Origin: a bacterium
GTDB lineage: Bacteria > Bacillota_I > Bacilli_A > RF39 > UBA660
DNA length: 33,947 bases
Assembly (NCBI GenBank): GCA_019421005.1
Contig: JAHZGA010000009.1
Location: 1 to 33,947, forward strand
Reading direction: 5' to 3'
A program made the translations under genes and the position numbers. The notes under the pieces are model-generated. The model saw only the letters and a list, made by a program, of their open reading frames with translations, did not search any database and was not told the origin of the DNA. Below, in pieces: positions 24,795 to 31,646 of this stretch. Position 1 is the first letter of the stretch; each line of letters begins with the position of its first letter.

Positions 24795-25133
24795 ATGAAA
24801 TATAATAATCAAAATAACTTACAAACTATAAGAAAGAAATTAGGATTAAAACAAATTAAAGTTGCTATGGATTTAGGAACTACCCAAGAAACTATATCAT
24901 CTTATGAAACGGGTAGGGTATTTCCAAGTTCTGATATGCTTATTAAATTAGCAGATTATTACAATACATCAATAGATTATATCCTATGTAGAACTAAATA
25001 TGATATGCCTATAAATGACATTAAGCCCAATAATATAACCGATGATGATTTTAGACTTTTAACTAAAATCAATAAACTATCTTCTATCAATAAAGCCAAA
25101 GCAGAAGCCTATATAGATGGTCTTAATGACTAA
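24795..25133 (+). CDS. Xre-family transcriptional regulator
   Basis: This 112-aa protein has one Cro/C1-type HTH: LQTIRKKLGLKQIKVAMDLG, TTQETISSYETGRVFPSSDM, LIKLADYYNTSIDYILCRT (about residues 6-67). A short C-terminal tail (RLLTKINKLSSINKAKAEAY) probably dimerises. The ATG at 24795 follows AGGTGG, which overlaps an earlier in-frame GTG. It is divergent from the nuclease gene, with inverted repeats in the shared 133-bp gap, so repression of the element's cargo and of itself is likely. Confidence 0.87.
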   Translation: MKYNNQNNLQTIRKKLGLKQIKVAMDLGTTQETISSYETGRVFPSSDMLIKLADYYNTSIDYILCRTKYDMPINDIKPNNITDDDFRLLTKINKLSSINKAKAEAYIDGLND

Positions 25134-25152
25134 TCATATATAGGCTTTTTTC
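25105..25152 (+). terminator. Intrinsic terminator after the Xre gene
   Basis: AAGCCTATATA (25105-25115) pairs with TATATAGGCTT (25137-25147) and continues into T. The 5' arm is inside the coding sequence, whose stop lies in the loop. Confidence 0.8.
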
Positions 25153-25245
25153 TTTATTTACCGATTTAATCACTATATTTCAACCTTTACTTATTCAAAC
25201 TATATAATAATACTCTAAATATATTATCTCTTTTATTTACCGATT
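25153..25245. repeat. 14-bp direct repeat pair next to the rep gene (possible origin)
   Basis: TTTATTTACCGATT occurs at 25153-25166 and again at 25232-25245, 79 bp apart, in the AT-rich 200-bp gap between the Xre and rep genes. No gene lies here. The pair could be Rep binding sites or part of an origin; the sequence alone does not decide. Confidence 0.4.
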
Positions 25246-25346
25246 AAACTATTCTTTTAAGATGATTATTATATATTCTATTATAAATATTATTGTCTTT
25301 TTATTATTGATGTTTATTATATGATAGTCTATATTTAATATTCATA

Positions 25347-26165
25347 TTACCAAAACCCTTTATCTTCTTCGCAAAATCTTCTTTTTAAGCTTTCATTTTC
25401 CTGTACTTTATTATTTTTTATTCTTTCATAATTACTGGCTATCTTATTTAATTGAACTTGCTTCATAAACTTATCAACAACTTTTTTATCTTGGTCTTTT
25501 GATAAATCCCAATAAAAGTTTTTAATCTTATAATAGTTATCTTCAAGTTCTAATCTCTTTTTAGTTCCAATAGTTCTACAATATTTTAATGCTGTTCTTG
25601 CTTTCATATATGCCTTATATAAATCTTTTAGACTATAACCTTTTGGAATTCTTTCTTCGCCCGTATAATTATAATTACAAAATAATATTTCATCTGCTTG
25701 GTCTATAAAATATTCGGCTTTATTTATATTTGTATTTTTCTTATATATTTTACTTTTATCTTTTATTTTTCCATAGTCAAAAGGTTCTTTCTCAATTTTT
25801 AGATTGCTCCAATTCTTATCAATATATTTTTTTAGTTCTTCTCTAAAAGAATATATAGGTTTTGATACTAATAAAATATGTAAATGCCATTTAACTTTTA
25901 TATCTTCATTAACACTATAATATTTATCTATAACCTTACTAGGTCTACCAACTTTGCCATTATGTTCATAATATACCATTGTGCTATTACCCTTATTACT
26001 ACTAACACAAATCATTGCTTCAGCCGACCAGCCTTTATTTGCTTTCTTCTTACAAGTATATCTAATAAACTCTTTTAATCTTTTAGCATATCTTATTGCT
26101 TCTTCTTTATCTTTAAATCTCATATTCAAATCAAAACTAGAAATACCTAATTTACTCTTTGACAT
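25347..26165 (-). CDS. HUH-type replication initiator (Rep-like)
   Basis: This 272-aa protein carries the HUH endonuclease signature: KWHLHILLVSKP (His-Leu-His, about residues 93-104), a metal-binding pair. Further on, NINKAEYFIDQADEILF (about 147-163) holds a candidate catalytic Tyr in Y-F-I-D-Q. Before it, WSAEAMICVSSNKGNSTMVY is the first strand pair. This layout fits single-Tyr rolling-circle Rep proteins of small plasmids and integrative elements; a mobilisation relaxase is less likely at this length. The C-terminus is basic and helical. Its ATG overlaps the stop of the small upstream gene by one base. Direct repeats lie just past its end. Confidence 0.7.
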   Translation of the reverse strand: MSKSKLGISSFDLNMRFKDKEEAIRYAKRLKEFIRYTCKKKANKGWSAEAMICVSSNKGNSTMVYYEHNGKVGRPSKVIDKYYSVNEDIKVKWHLHILLVSKPIYSFREELKKYIDKNWSNLKIEKEPFDYGKIKDKSKIYKKNTNINKAEYFIDQADEILFCNYNYTGEERIPKGYSLKDLYKAYMKARTALKYCRTIGTKKRLELEDNYYKIKNFYWDLSKDQDKKVVDKFMKQVQLNKIASNYERIKNNKVQENESLKRRFCEEDKGFW

Positions 26166-26458
26166 TATGCTACACCATCTTTCATGGCAGTTAATATCAA
26201 ATCAAGTTCTTTCATCTTTATAGGCATTTCTCTATTATATAAAAACATATTGTTCTCATCAAAATATAATACTATTATTTTCTTACCATTTAATTTAATA
26301 TGAAATCTATGAGGCTCTATAAAACTAACATTAACTTTATCTAAATTGATAATCTTTCCTTGCTCGAATTCATACTTTGCATTATGAAAATCACAAGTTA
26401 TCATTATTTTATTTTCAAATTTCTCATTTCTTTTTAACTCTATATAATCTTTTACCAT
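26165..26458 (-). CDS. Hypothetical 97-aa protein coupled to rep
   Basis: This small beta-rich protein (KIMITCDFHNAKYEFEQGKI, then VNVSFIEPHRFHIKLNGKKI) belongs to no family I recognise. The ATG at 26458 is chosen because GGAGG lies 5 nt upstream; the TTG-started longer frame overlaps that site. Its TAA shares a base with the rep ATG, so the two are co-translated. I see no promoter between the tRNA-Trp terminator and this gene, so it may be transcribed by read-through from the tRNA. A copy-number or Rep accessory role is possible. Confidence 0.65.
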   Translation of the reverse strand: MVKDYIELKRNEKFENKIMITCDFHNAKYEFEQGKIINLDKVNVSFIEPHRFHIKLNGKKIIVLYFDENNMFLYNREMPIKMKELDLILTAMKDGVA

Positions 26459-26482
26459 AATTTCCTCCAATTTTATGGCAAA

Positions 26483-26514
26483 TTAAAACACGGATAAATT
26501 ATTCGTTTTCCGTG
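26483..26514 (-). terminator. Probable terminator of tRNA-Trp
   Basis: On the minus strand CACGGA and TCCGTG pair over a 14-nt AT-rich loop, followed by TTTTAATTT. It is about 45 bp beyond the tRNA 3' end. A second small hairpin, AATCCAA/TTGGATT, lies between them. Confidence 0.5.
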
Positions 26515-26558
26515 CTTTTATATAGGTTAAATCCAATTTTTTGGATTATTTCCAATAA

Positions 26559-26632
26559 TGGCAGGGGTGGCAGGAGTTGAACCCACATGAATGGTTTTGG
26601 AGACCATCATTCTACCATTGAATTACACCCCT
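26559..26632 (-). tRNA. trnW: tRNA-Trp (anticodon CCA)
   Basis: The 74-nt gene folds as a full cloverleaf. The acceptor AGGGGTG pairs with CACCCCT, the discriminator is G and CCA is encoded. The D-arm contains AATGGTAGA. The anticodon stem ATGGT/ACCAT encloses CTCCAAA, giving anticodon CCA. The T-arm is GTGGGTTCAACTCCTGC. As this is the standard Trp anticodon and TGA serves as stop nearby, no code change is indicated. Element 1 lies directly at its 3' side. Confidence 0.95.
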
Positions 26633-26650
26633 AAACAAGTAACTAATCAA

Positions 26651-26679
26651 ATTATAGCATATTTTATATAATTATTCAA
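26651..26679 (-). promoter_or_regulatory. Strong promoter of tRNA-Trp
   Basis: On the minus strand TTGAAT (26674-26679), a 17-bp spacer and TATAAT (26651-26656) preceded by TG form an extended, near-consensus promoter about 20 bp before the tRNA 5' end. Confidence 0.85.
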
Positions 26680-26781
26680 TTGTTTTTATTACATTGTAAT
26701 TAAAATTATGATTATTCTATTAAAATTAGTTAAAGATAAATATTACAACAATAATTAATGAAATTTTTAGCATTATTTTTA

Positions 26782-26838
26782 TGTACATTTAAAACGTTTT
26801 AAATATACATTTATTTTAATATAAAAATATGTTATAAT
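26782..26838 (+). promoter_or_regulatory. Promoter of the restriction-modification genes with a 28-bp dyad
   Basis: A near-perfect dyad spans 26782-26809, centred between 26795 and 26796. Its inner 18 bp (ATTTAAAACGTTTTAAAT) are perfectly palindromic, and the outer TGTA/TACA arms also match, with one unpaired position per side. It ends just upstream of where a -35 would be for the extended -10 TGTTATAAT (26830-26838). It is a clear operator candidate for the small regulator encoded next. Confidence 0.65.
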
Positions 26839-26853
26839 TAATTGGTGATATAA

Positions 26854-27050
26854 ATGAATAAAAATAGTCCTGGTAGACCTAAAGGAAAAACTAAAGATAA
26901 TAGATTGAATGTTATGATACCAACTAATATAAAAAATGAATTTCAAACAATTGCTAAAAAAATGGTTCTAATATATCAGTTAAAACTTGTGAGTTAATTG
27001 TTGATTATATAAACAAAAATAAGGAGTGTAGCAAAAATGAACGTAATTGA
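26854..27050 (+). pseudogene. Ribbon-helix-helix-like regulator, frameshifted in an A7 run
   Basis: The ATG at 26854 (GGTGAT upstream) starts MNKNSPGRPKGKTKDNRLNV, then MIPTNIKNEFQTIAKK. In the reading frame the product stops early (TAA at 26995-26997, 47 aa). Shifting -1 at the A7 run (26956-26962) continues the domain as NGSNISVKTCELIVDYINKN to TGA at 27048, overlapping the methyltransferase start by 14 bp and giving about 66 aa. The strand-helix-helix pattern after a basic Arg/Lys arm fits a small RHH/CopG-like repressor. The defect is a one-base loss in a homopolymer: sequencing error, phase variation, slippage or true decay. It probably controls the restriction-modification genes through the upstream dyad. 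Confidence 0.65.
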
Positions 27051-28158
27051 TTTATTTGCAGGTTGTGGGGGATTAAGTTTAGGGTTTGAAATGGCTGGAT
27101 TTAATATTCCATTAGCTATAGAAAAAGATGAATGGGCAGCAGAAACATATAAACGCAATCACAAAAATACAAAAGTTATTGTAGATGATATTACCCAAAT
27201 AAAAAATTTTGATAATTTATTACAAAAAAATATAATAATAGATGGAATTATAGGTGGTCCACCTTGTCAAGGTTTTTCTTTAAGTGGTAATAGAGATAAA
27301 AATGATCCTAGAAATAGTTTATTTATGGAGTTCGTTCGTTTTGTAAATCATTATAAACCCAAATTTTTTGTTATGGAAAATGTAACTGGAATTTTATCAA
27401 TGAAAACCAAAGAAAATAAATTGGTTAAAGATTTAATTATAGATGAATATGATAAAACAGGATACAATGTTAAAATTTGCAAGTTAAATGCAGCTGAATA
27501 TGGTGTCCCTCAATCTAGAATAAGGGTTATGTTTATTGGAATAAGAAAAGACATAAAATTTGATGAAAATAAAATTTTACCTAAACCTTTTTTACTTGGT
27601 AAAGACCAAATAACTATAGAACAAGCAATTATGGATTTACCACAAATAAAATCTGGTAAAGGGCAAGAAAAAATGGATTATAAAATTCCACCTCAAAATG
27701 AATATCAAAAATGGGCAAGGAAAAACAGTGATCATGTTGAAAATCATATAGCCATGAAACATACTAAAAGATTGATTGATAGATTTGAGCATATAAAATA
27801 TGGTCAATCTGTTGCCGATGTTGATGAATGTCATAAGCAAAGAAAAAGAGGTGATGCAACTAAAATCAGTGGTAAAACATTCTCGCAAAATAATATGCGT
27901 CCATACCCTGATAAGCCATCGCCTACGATACCAGCAAGTTTTCAAAGTAATTTTATTCATCCATATATAAACAGAAATTATACAGCTCGTGAAGGAGCAA
28001 GATTGCAATCTTTTCCAGATGATTATATTTTTTGTGGAAAACGAACTACAATGTCTTGGGAAAAAAATCTATCCCAATATCAACAAATTGGAAATGCTGT
28101 TCCTCCACTTTTAGCTAATGCAATAGCAAAAAATCTACTTGATTATTTTTCTAATTAA
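27037..28158 (+). CDS. DNA (cytosine-5) methyltransferase of a type II RM system
   Basis: This 373-aa methyltransferase transfers methyl from AdoMet to cytosine C5. Motif I is DLFAGCGGLSLGF (about residues 5-17). Motif IV is GGPPCQGFSLSG with nucleophile Cys77, motif VI is FVMENVTGIL (Glu114), motif VIII is QSRIRVMFIG, and motif X is QIGNAVPPLLANAIAKNLL at the C-terminus. The target-recognition region between VIII and IX (about 175-290) is unlike any I can assign to a sequence. AAGGAG precedes the ATG. It is convergent with a restriction endonuclease gene and preceded by a likely regulator gene. Confidence 0.95.
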   Translation: MNVIDLFAGCGGLSLGFEMAGFNIPLAIEKDEWAAETYKRNHKNTKVIVDDITQIKNFDNLLQKNIIIDGIIGGPPCQGFSLSGNRDKNDPRNSLFMEFVRFVNHYKPKFFVMENVTGILSMKTKENKLVKDLIIDEYDKTGYNVKICKLNAAEYGVPQSRIRVMFIGIRKDIKFDENKILPKPFLLGKDQITIEQAIMDLPQIKSGKGQEKMDYKIPPQNEYQKWARKNSDHVENHIAMKHTKRLIDRFEHIKYGQSVADVDECHKQRKRGDATKISGKTFSQNNMRPYPDKPSPTIPASFQSNFIHPYINRNYTAREGARLQSFPDDYIFCGKRTTMSWEKNLSQYQQIGNAVPPLLANAIAKNLLDYFSN

Positions 28159-28169
28159 GTAGATTTTTT
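28128..28169. terminator. Bidirectional terminator shared by methyltransferase and endonuclease
   Basis: AAAAAATCTACTT (28128-28140) and AAGTAGATTTTTT (28157-28169) form a perfect 13-bp stem with A and T runs on both sides. The stop codons of both convergent genes lie within or beside it. Confidence 0.85.
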
Positions 28170-28950
28170 ATTCATCAACATTTATTAATCTTCCTGGGGT
28201 TTTTATTGTTCTTTCAACTGCAATATCTATAATATCATTACAAATTTGATTATAGTAATCTCTTAAAACATCATATGCTATTAAGGATTTTGTATCATGT
28301 CTTAACACAAACATTTCATTTAAAGTTTTATCATATCTAGCGGCAATGATTTTATCTTTACCTACCTGATTTGTTTCCATTAATACATATGTCTTTACAT
28401 TTGGTGTTGCGTTTTTTAGTAATTTACTTGAAAATTGTACTTCACCAAACATCGTTGCATCTAAATACGTTTTTACTTCAACTGCTATAACTGGTAAAAT
28501 TATTTTATATTCTTTATTATTTATTGATATTTTTAACTTTTTTCCAATACAAAAGTCAACATCTTTTTTCATTATATTAATTTTCAAATCATTTCCTATT
28601 TTCATTCCAGCATAAATACCTCTATTGTATATTCCTAATTCGCCGTTTTTAATATATTGATTATCTTCAAATAAATATGTACTCAATTCTTCTAAAAAAG
28701 TAGATCTAAATTTTGATTGAGATGTTATTTTATTTTCCTTTATAAAAATATTTAATTTTTCATAATAGTCATTTATTATATCAGCTGCAATTTTAAATGT
28801 TTCTTCATCATCTTTAGAAAAATCAAGTTCTAATAATTGCTTTTTTGTTTTTAAATACGTATTCAAATAAAATTCATTAACCTTATCACCAATATCATTG
28901 TAATTACCATCAATTTTACTTTTAAAATTGTTTTCATGAACATAAATCAT
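28168..28950 (-). CDS. Type II restriction endonuclease, Bpu10I-like
   Basis: This 260-aa endonuclease candidate is convergent with a C5 methyltransferase. The catalytic core is PD-(D/E)XK: IMKKDVDFCIGKKLKI supplies the Asp and VIAVEVKTYLDATMFGEVQF supplies E-V-K. The V-E-V-K-T-Y-L-D-x-T-M block followed by YVLMETN resembles the Bpu10I family as I recall it. Bpu10I itself uses two endonuclease and two methyltransferase subunits; here there is one of each, so the recognition site may be palindromic or different. AAGGAGGT lies before the ATG. Family assignment moderate; role as partner of the methyltransferase strong by context. Confidence 0.75.
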   Translation of the reverse strand: MIYVHENNFKSKIDGNYNDIGDKVNEFYLNTYLKTKKQLLELDFSKDDEETFKIAADIINDYYEKLNIFIKENKITSQSKFRSTFLEELSTYLFEDNQYIKNGELGIYNRGIYAGMKIGNDLKINIMKKDVDFCIGKKLKISINNKEYKIILPVIAVEVKTYLDATMFGEVQFSSKLLKNATPNVKTYVLMETNQVGKDKIIAARYDKTLNEMFVLRHDTKSLIAYDVLRDYYNQICNDIIDIAVERTIKTPGRLINVDE

Positions 28951-29108
28951 AGAGTAACCTCCTTAAATAAATTTTATCATAAAATAGTTATTTTTACTAG
29001 GTATCATAATATAATTATTTAAAACTAATAAATTTTATCAATTCTTTATAACTATATATTTGTTTTAGCACATTTATAAGTTATTCATATAATAAATTAG
29101 GTGATGAT

Positions 29109-29537
29109 ATGGGAATAATCAATTATTCATCAAAAGAAAGAGATTTATTAGCACGTTTAATGCGAGCTGAAGCAGTAGGTGAAGGAGATTTAGGAATGTT
29201 AATGGTTGGTAATGTCGGTGTTAATCGTGTTTTAGCCGATTGTTTAACTTTCAAAGATATAAGAAGTATTACAAATATGATTTATCAAAATCCAGGTGGT
29301 TTTTCTGGAAAAGATAGCCCATTATTTTTTAGTAATCCTACTACAGCTGAAAGAAATTTAGCAGATCGTGTGCTTAAAGGAGAATACTATTACCCTGCCA
29401 CTAATGCTTTATGGTTTTATGCTCCCAAAAGTGGTGATAGTTGTTCGTTAACATGGTGGAAACAAGATTTATCTGGTAAATATAAAAATCATTGTTTTTA
29501 CGAACCAGATAGTGGTGTTTGTTCTAAAATTCATTAA
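29109..29537 (+). CDS. cwlJ: Spore cortex-lytic cell wall hydrolase CwlJ
   Basis: This hydrolase degrades cortex peptidoglycan during germination. The 142 aa equal the length of B. subtilis CwlJ, and the landmarks match: LLARLMRAEAVGEGDLGMLM (with the catalytic Glu of the SleB/Hydrolase_2 domain), VGNVGVNRVLADC, MIYQNPGGFSG, ERNLADRVLKGEYYYPATNA, LWFYAPKSGDSC and HCFYEPDSGVC. It has no signal peptide or binding domain, as in CwlJ and unlike SleB; CwlJ acts in the coat and needs GerQ in Bacillus (no gerQ here). AGGTGATGAT is directly upstream. A CATATAAT about 20 bp before the ATG may be a sporulation -10, with no clear -35. Confidence 0.93.
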   Translation: MGIINYSSKERDLLARLMRAEAVGEGDLGMLMVGNVGVNRVLADCLTFKDIRSITNMIYQNPGGFSGKDSPLFFSNPTTAERNLADRVLKGEYYYPATNALWFYAPKSGDSCSLTWWKQDLSGKYKNHCFYEPDSGVCSKIH

Positions 29538-29555
29538 AGACTTATGTCTTTTTTT
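29536..29555 (+). terminator. Intrinsic terminator of cwlJ
   Basis: AAAGAC and GTCTTT pair over loop TTAT, followed by further T. It begins within the stop codon. Confidence 0.7.
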
Positions 29556-29560
29556 ATGAC

Positions 29561-29609
29561 AATTTAAAACATTCTATAAGAACGTTTAATCTATAGAATG
29601 TTTTAAATT
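29561..29609. terminator. Long hairpin between cwlJ and the amidase remnant
   Basis: An 18-bp perfect inverted repeat (29561-29578 with 29592-29609, 13-nt loop) covers the amidase stop codon. The plus side continues into T; the minus side ends with AAATT only. It probably terminates the amidase transcript. Confidence 0.6.
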
Positions 29610-30580
29610 TTTAATATCTGACCGATACTTAAATTGTTTGAAGTTAAATTGTTTTTATTTTTTATTTCCGATACTGTTGTATTATATTTTCTAGCAATTG
29701 AGTATAAGTTATCACCTTTTTTTACTACATAGTTTATACCTCCGTTATTATTTTGAGGTATTCTAATTTCTTGACCAATGCTAAGAAGATTAGTAGATAA
29801 ATTGTTGTAATTCATTAGTTCTGTTGGCGATATATTATATTTTCTACCGATTGAATATAAATTATCTCCAGATTTTACTATATACACTATATAATCTGTT
29901 GATGGTGTAATTTCTTCTGTTTCTGATGATTTAGGTATTCTAATTTTTTGACCAATGCTAAGTAAGTTAGTAGATAAATTATTGTAATTCATTAGCTCCG
30001 TTGGTGATATATTATATTTTCTACCAATTGAATATAAATTATCTCCAGATTTTACTGTGTACACTATATAATCTGTTGGTGATATAATTTCTTCTTGATT
30101 ATATTCTGGAATTTTTAATGTTTGACCAACTCTTAATAGGTTACTACTTAAATTATTATAAGCTTTTAATTCATCAACAGTAATACCATATTTTTTAGCT
30201 ATACTCCAAAGACTATCTCCTGATTTAACTTTATAAGTTCCTGATAAAACTTGTTCTTCACCAATATATTCCAAAACTGCTCTTACTACTGCTGACGCAT
30301 AATTTTTATAGTTGTTTTTTAATTGTTCAACATCATCACCTGTACTATCAAGAAAACCATATTCAACAATTATTGGTTGAGTACTTCCAGTATCACGATG
30401 AATAAAATAATAATCTTTAGCTGGATTAGATGGTAATCTACGCTGGTAAGCTTTTCTTATATTTTGTCCTTCACTTTGTAATTGTTCTAAAACTAAATTA
30501 GCTAAAACGCTGTTGTTTCTTAAAGCATATATTACTTCAGCACCATCGCCACCCCCGAAGTCGTGGAATGTAGTTAATTT
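29603..30580 (-). pseudogene. Truncated N-acetylmuramoyl-L-alanine amidase with four LysM repeats
   Basis: Only the C-terminal part of the gene remains. From the junction it reads HDFGGGDGAEVIYALRNNSV, ..YQRRLPSNPAKDYYFIHRDT, STQPIIVEYGFLDSTGDDVE: the second half of an Amidase_3 domain including the catalytic Glu in IVEYG. Then come four LysM modules (each with VKSGDNLYSIGRKYNISPTE-like cores) to the natural stop. The zinc-binding N-terminal half, signal region and start codon are missing: upstream in the same frame is the TAA of the mrr gene of element 2, and there is no ATG, GTG or TTG in the amidase part before the TTG at about 30272. A LysM-only product from there is possible but lacks a clear ribosome site. 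Next to cwlJ, a role in cell or spore wall lysis is likely for the intact gene. Confidence 0.85.
29756..30080 (-). repeat. Tandem near-identical LysM-coding repeats
   Basis: Two blocks of about 148 bp (about 29756-29903 and 29933-30080, offset 177 bp or 59 codons) are nearly identical in DNA as well as protein, encoding LysM modules 2 and 3. Modules 1 and 4 are more divergent, so this is a recent internal duplication. Confidence 0.75.
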
Positions 30581-31483
30581 TTAAATCATTTCAAAATAAT
30601 CATTATCAATTTTTTTGATATCATAAGAGTAGTTTATTTGAACTCCTACATTATGTTCTATCATAAGCTTTGCTAATTGATTTCCATTTATTAAAACTAT
30701 TGTATGTGATAAATTTGTGGCATAATCCTTTGCTTCTTTTGTAAAATCAGATGTGGTAATAAAAATTCCTTTATTTGACTTTTTGGCTGATAACGCTCCC
30801 ACAAAATTTTGTAATTGTGGTCTTCCAACATTGTCCTTCCATCTTTTTGCTTGAATATAAATTTTATCTAGACCTAATTTGTCTTGATTTATTATTCCAT
30901 CTATACCTTCATCCCCAGATTTTTTAGTAACAGTATTAGAGTTATCATCAGAATTTCCATATCCCATTTTAGTAAGGACATCCATCACTAGCCTTTCAAA
31001 ATAATAGGGATCTTTATCAAATATTATTTCTAATAAATCATCTGCCAATTGTTCAGTTATCTTTTTATGTATTCTATCTATATTTTCCTCGGGAGTAATT
31101 TCTTCTATTTTATCAGTATTTACAACATTAGTATCATTTTCTTGATTGCTAAAAACACGATATTCTTCATATCTAGATAACAATTTTTTATCAATTCTAT
31201 TAGGCTTGGTTTCTAATAGTTGACTACCTCTTTTAGTAATTTTATATACTCCTCTTCTTTCAGTTTCTAACAATAAAGACTTTTTTAAATATGTTAATGC
31301 CCAATAAACTCTATTAGCCACTAAAGTTTGTTTTCCACTTGGAACAGTTAATTTTATATCACTTTCATCTAATTTAAAACAATCTATTGCTGCCTTCATA
31401 CATTCATTTGTAGTATGCATATTATTATCACTAAATAATTGAAGAACTGGTAATATAAAACTTTGAAATTCTGGCACTGCCAT
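30581..31483 (-). CDS. mrr: Mrr-type (type IV) restriction endonuclease
   Basis: This nuclease of about 300 aa is predicted to cleave modified foreign DNA. The N-terminal Mrr_N winged-helix domain spans about residues 1-95 (FILPVLQLFSD, VANRVYWALTYLKKSLLLET, YKITKRGSQLL). The Mrr_cat domain begins near 155: FERLVMDVLTKMGYG, GDEGIDGIINQDKLGLDKIY, then IQAKRW with the Q-x-K variant of PD-(D/E)XK, and KGIFITTSDFTKEAKDYA. GAGGTGAT precedes the ATG at 31483, and a TGC-extended TATAAT drives it. It lies between the element's recombinase and its edge, and its stop codon adjoins the amidase fragment. It could clash with a resident C5 methyltransferase if it targets that mark. Confidence 0.9.
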   Translation of the reverse strand: MAVPEFQSFILPVLQLFSDNNMHTTNECMKAAIDCFKLDESDIKLTVPSGKQTLVANRVYWALTYLKKSLLLETERRGVYKITKRGSQLLETKPNRIDKKLLSRYEEYRVFSNQENDTNVVNTDKIEEITPEENIDRIHKKITEQLADDLLEIIFDKDPYYFERLVMDVLTKMGYGNSDDNSNTVTKKSGDEGIDGIINQDKLGLDKIYIQAKRWKDNVGRPQLQNFVGALSAKKSNKGIFITTSDFTKEAKDYATNLSHTIVLINGNQLAKLMIEHNVGVQINYSYDIKKIDNDYFEMI

Positions 31484-31501
31484 AGTTATCACCTCAATAT
31501 A

Positions 31502-31510
31502 ATTATAGCA
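31502..31510 (-). promoter_or_regulatory. Extended -10 promoter of mrr
   Basis: The minus strand reads TGCTATAAT. The inverted repeat TAATTAT/ATAATTA overlaps the -10 box and could be a repressor site. The -35 is weak. It lies about 20 bp before the start codon. Confidence 0.6.
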
Positions 31511-31646
31511 TAATTATTGCAATTTTGGTATTAACCGGCCAAATATATGATTAAACTATTAATGTCTACATACATTTTTATATTACACAGTATTATTTGT
31601 ATTATAATTTTAATAAATATGATAGTATTAAGTCTAAATCATAATT

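Noticed and set aside
25153..25346. CRISPR array
   Set aside because: Only two repeat copies 79 bp apart, no regular spacers and no cas genes anywhere in the window.
25884..26223. Plus-strand frames opposite the rep gene
   Set aside because: Antisense shadows; the minus strand carries the HUH motif and coupled starts.
27637..28008. Minus-strand frame inside the methyltransferase gene
   Set aside because: Antisense to conserved methyltransferase motifs.
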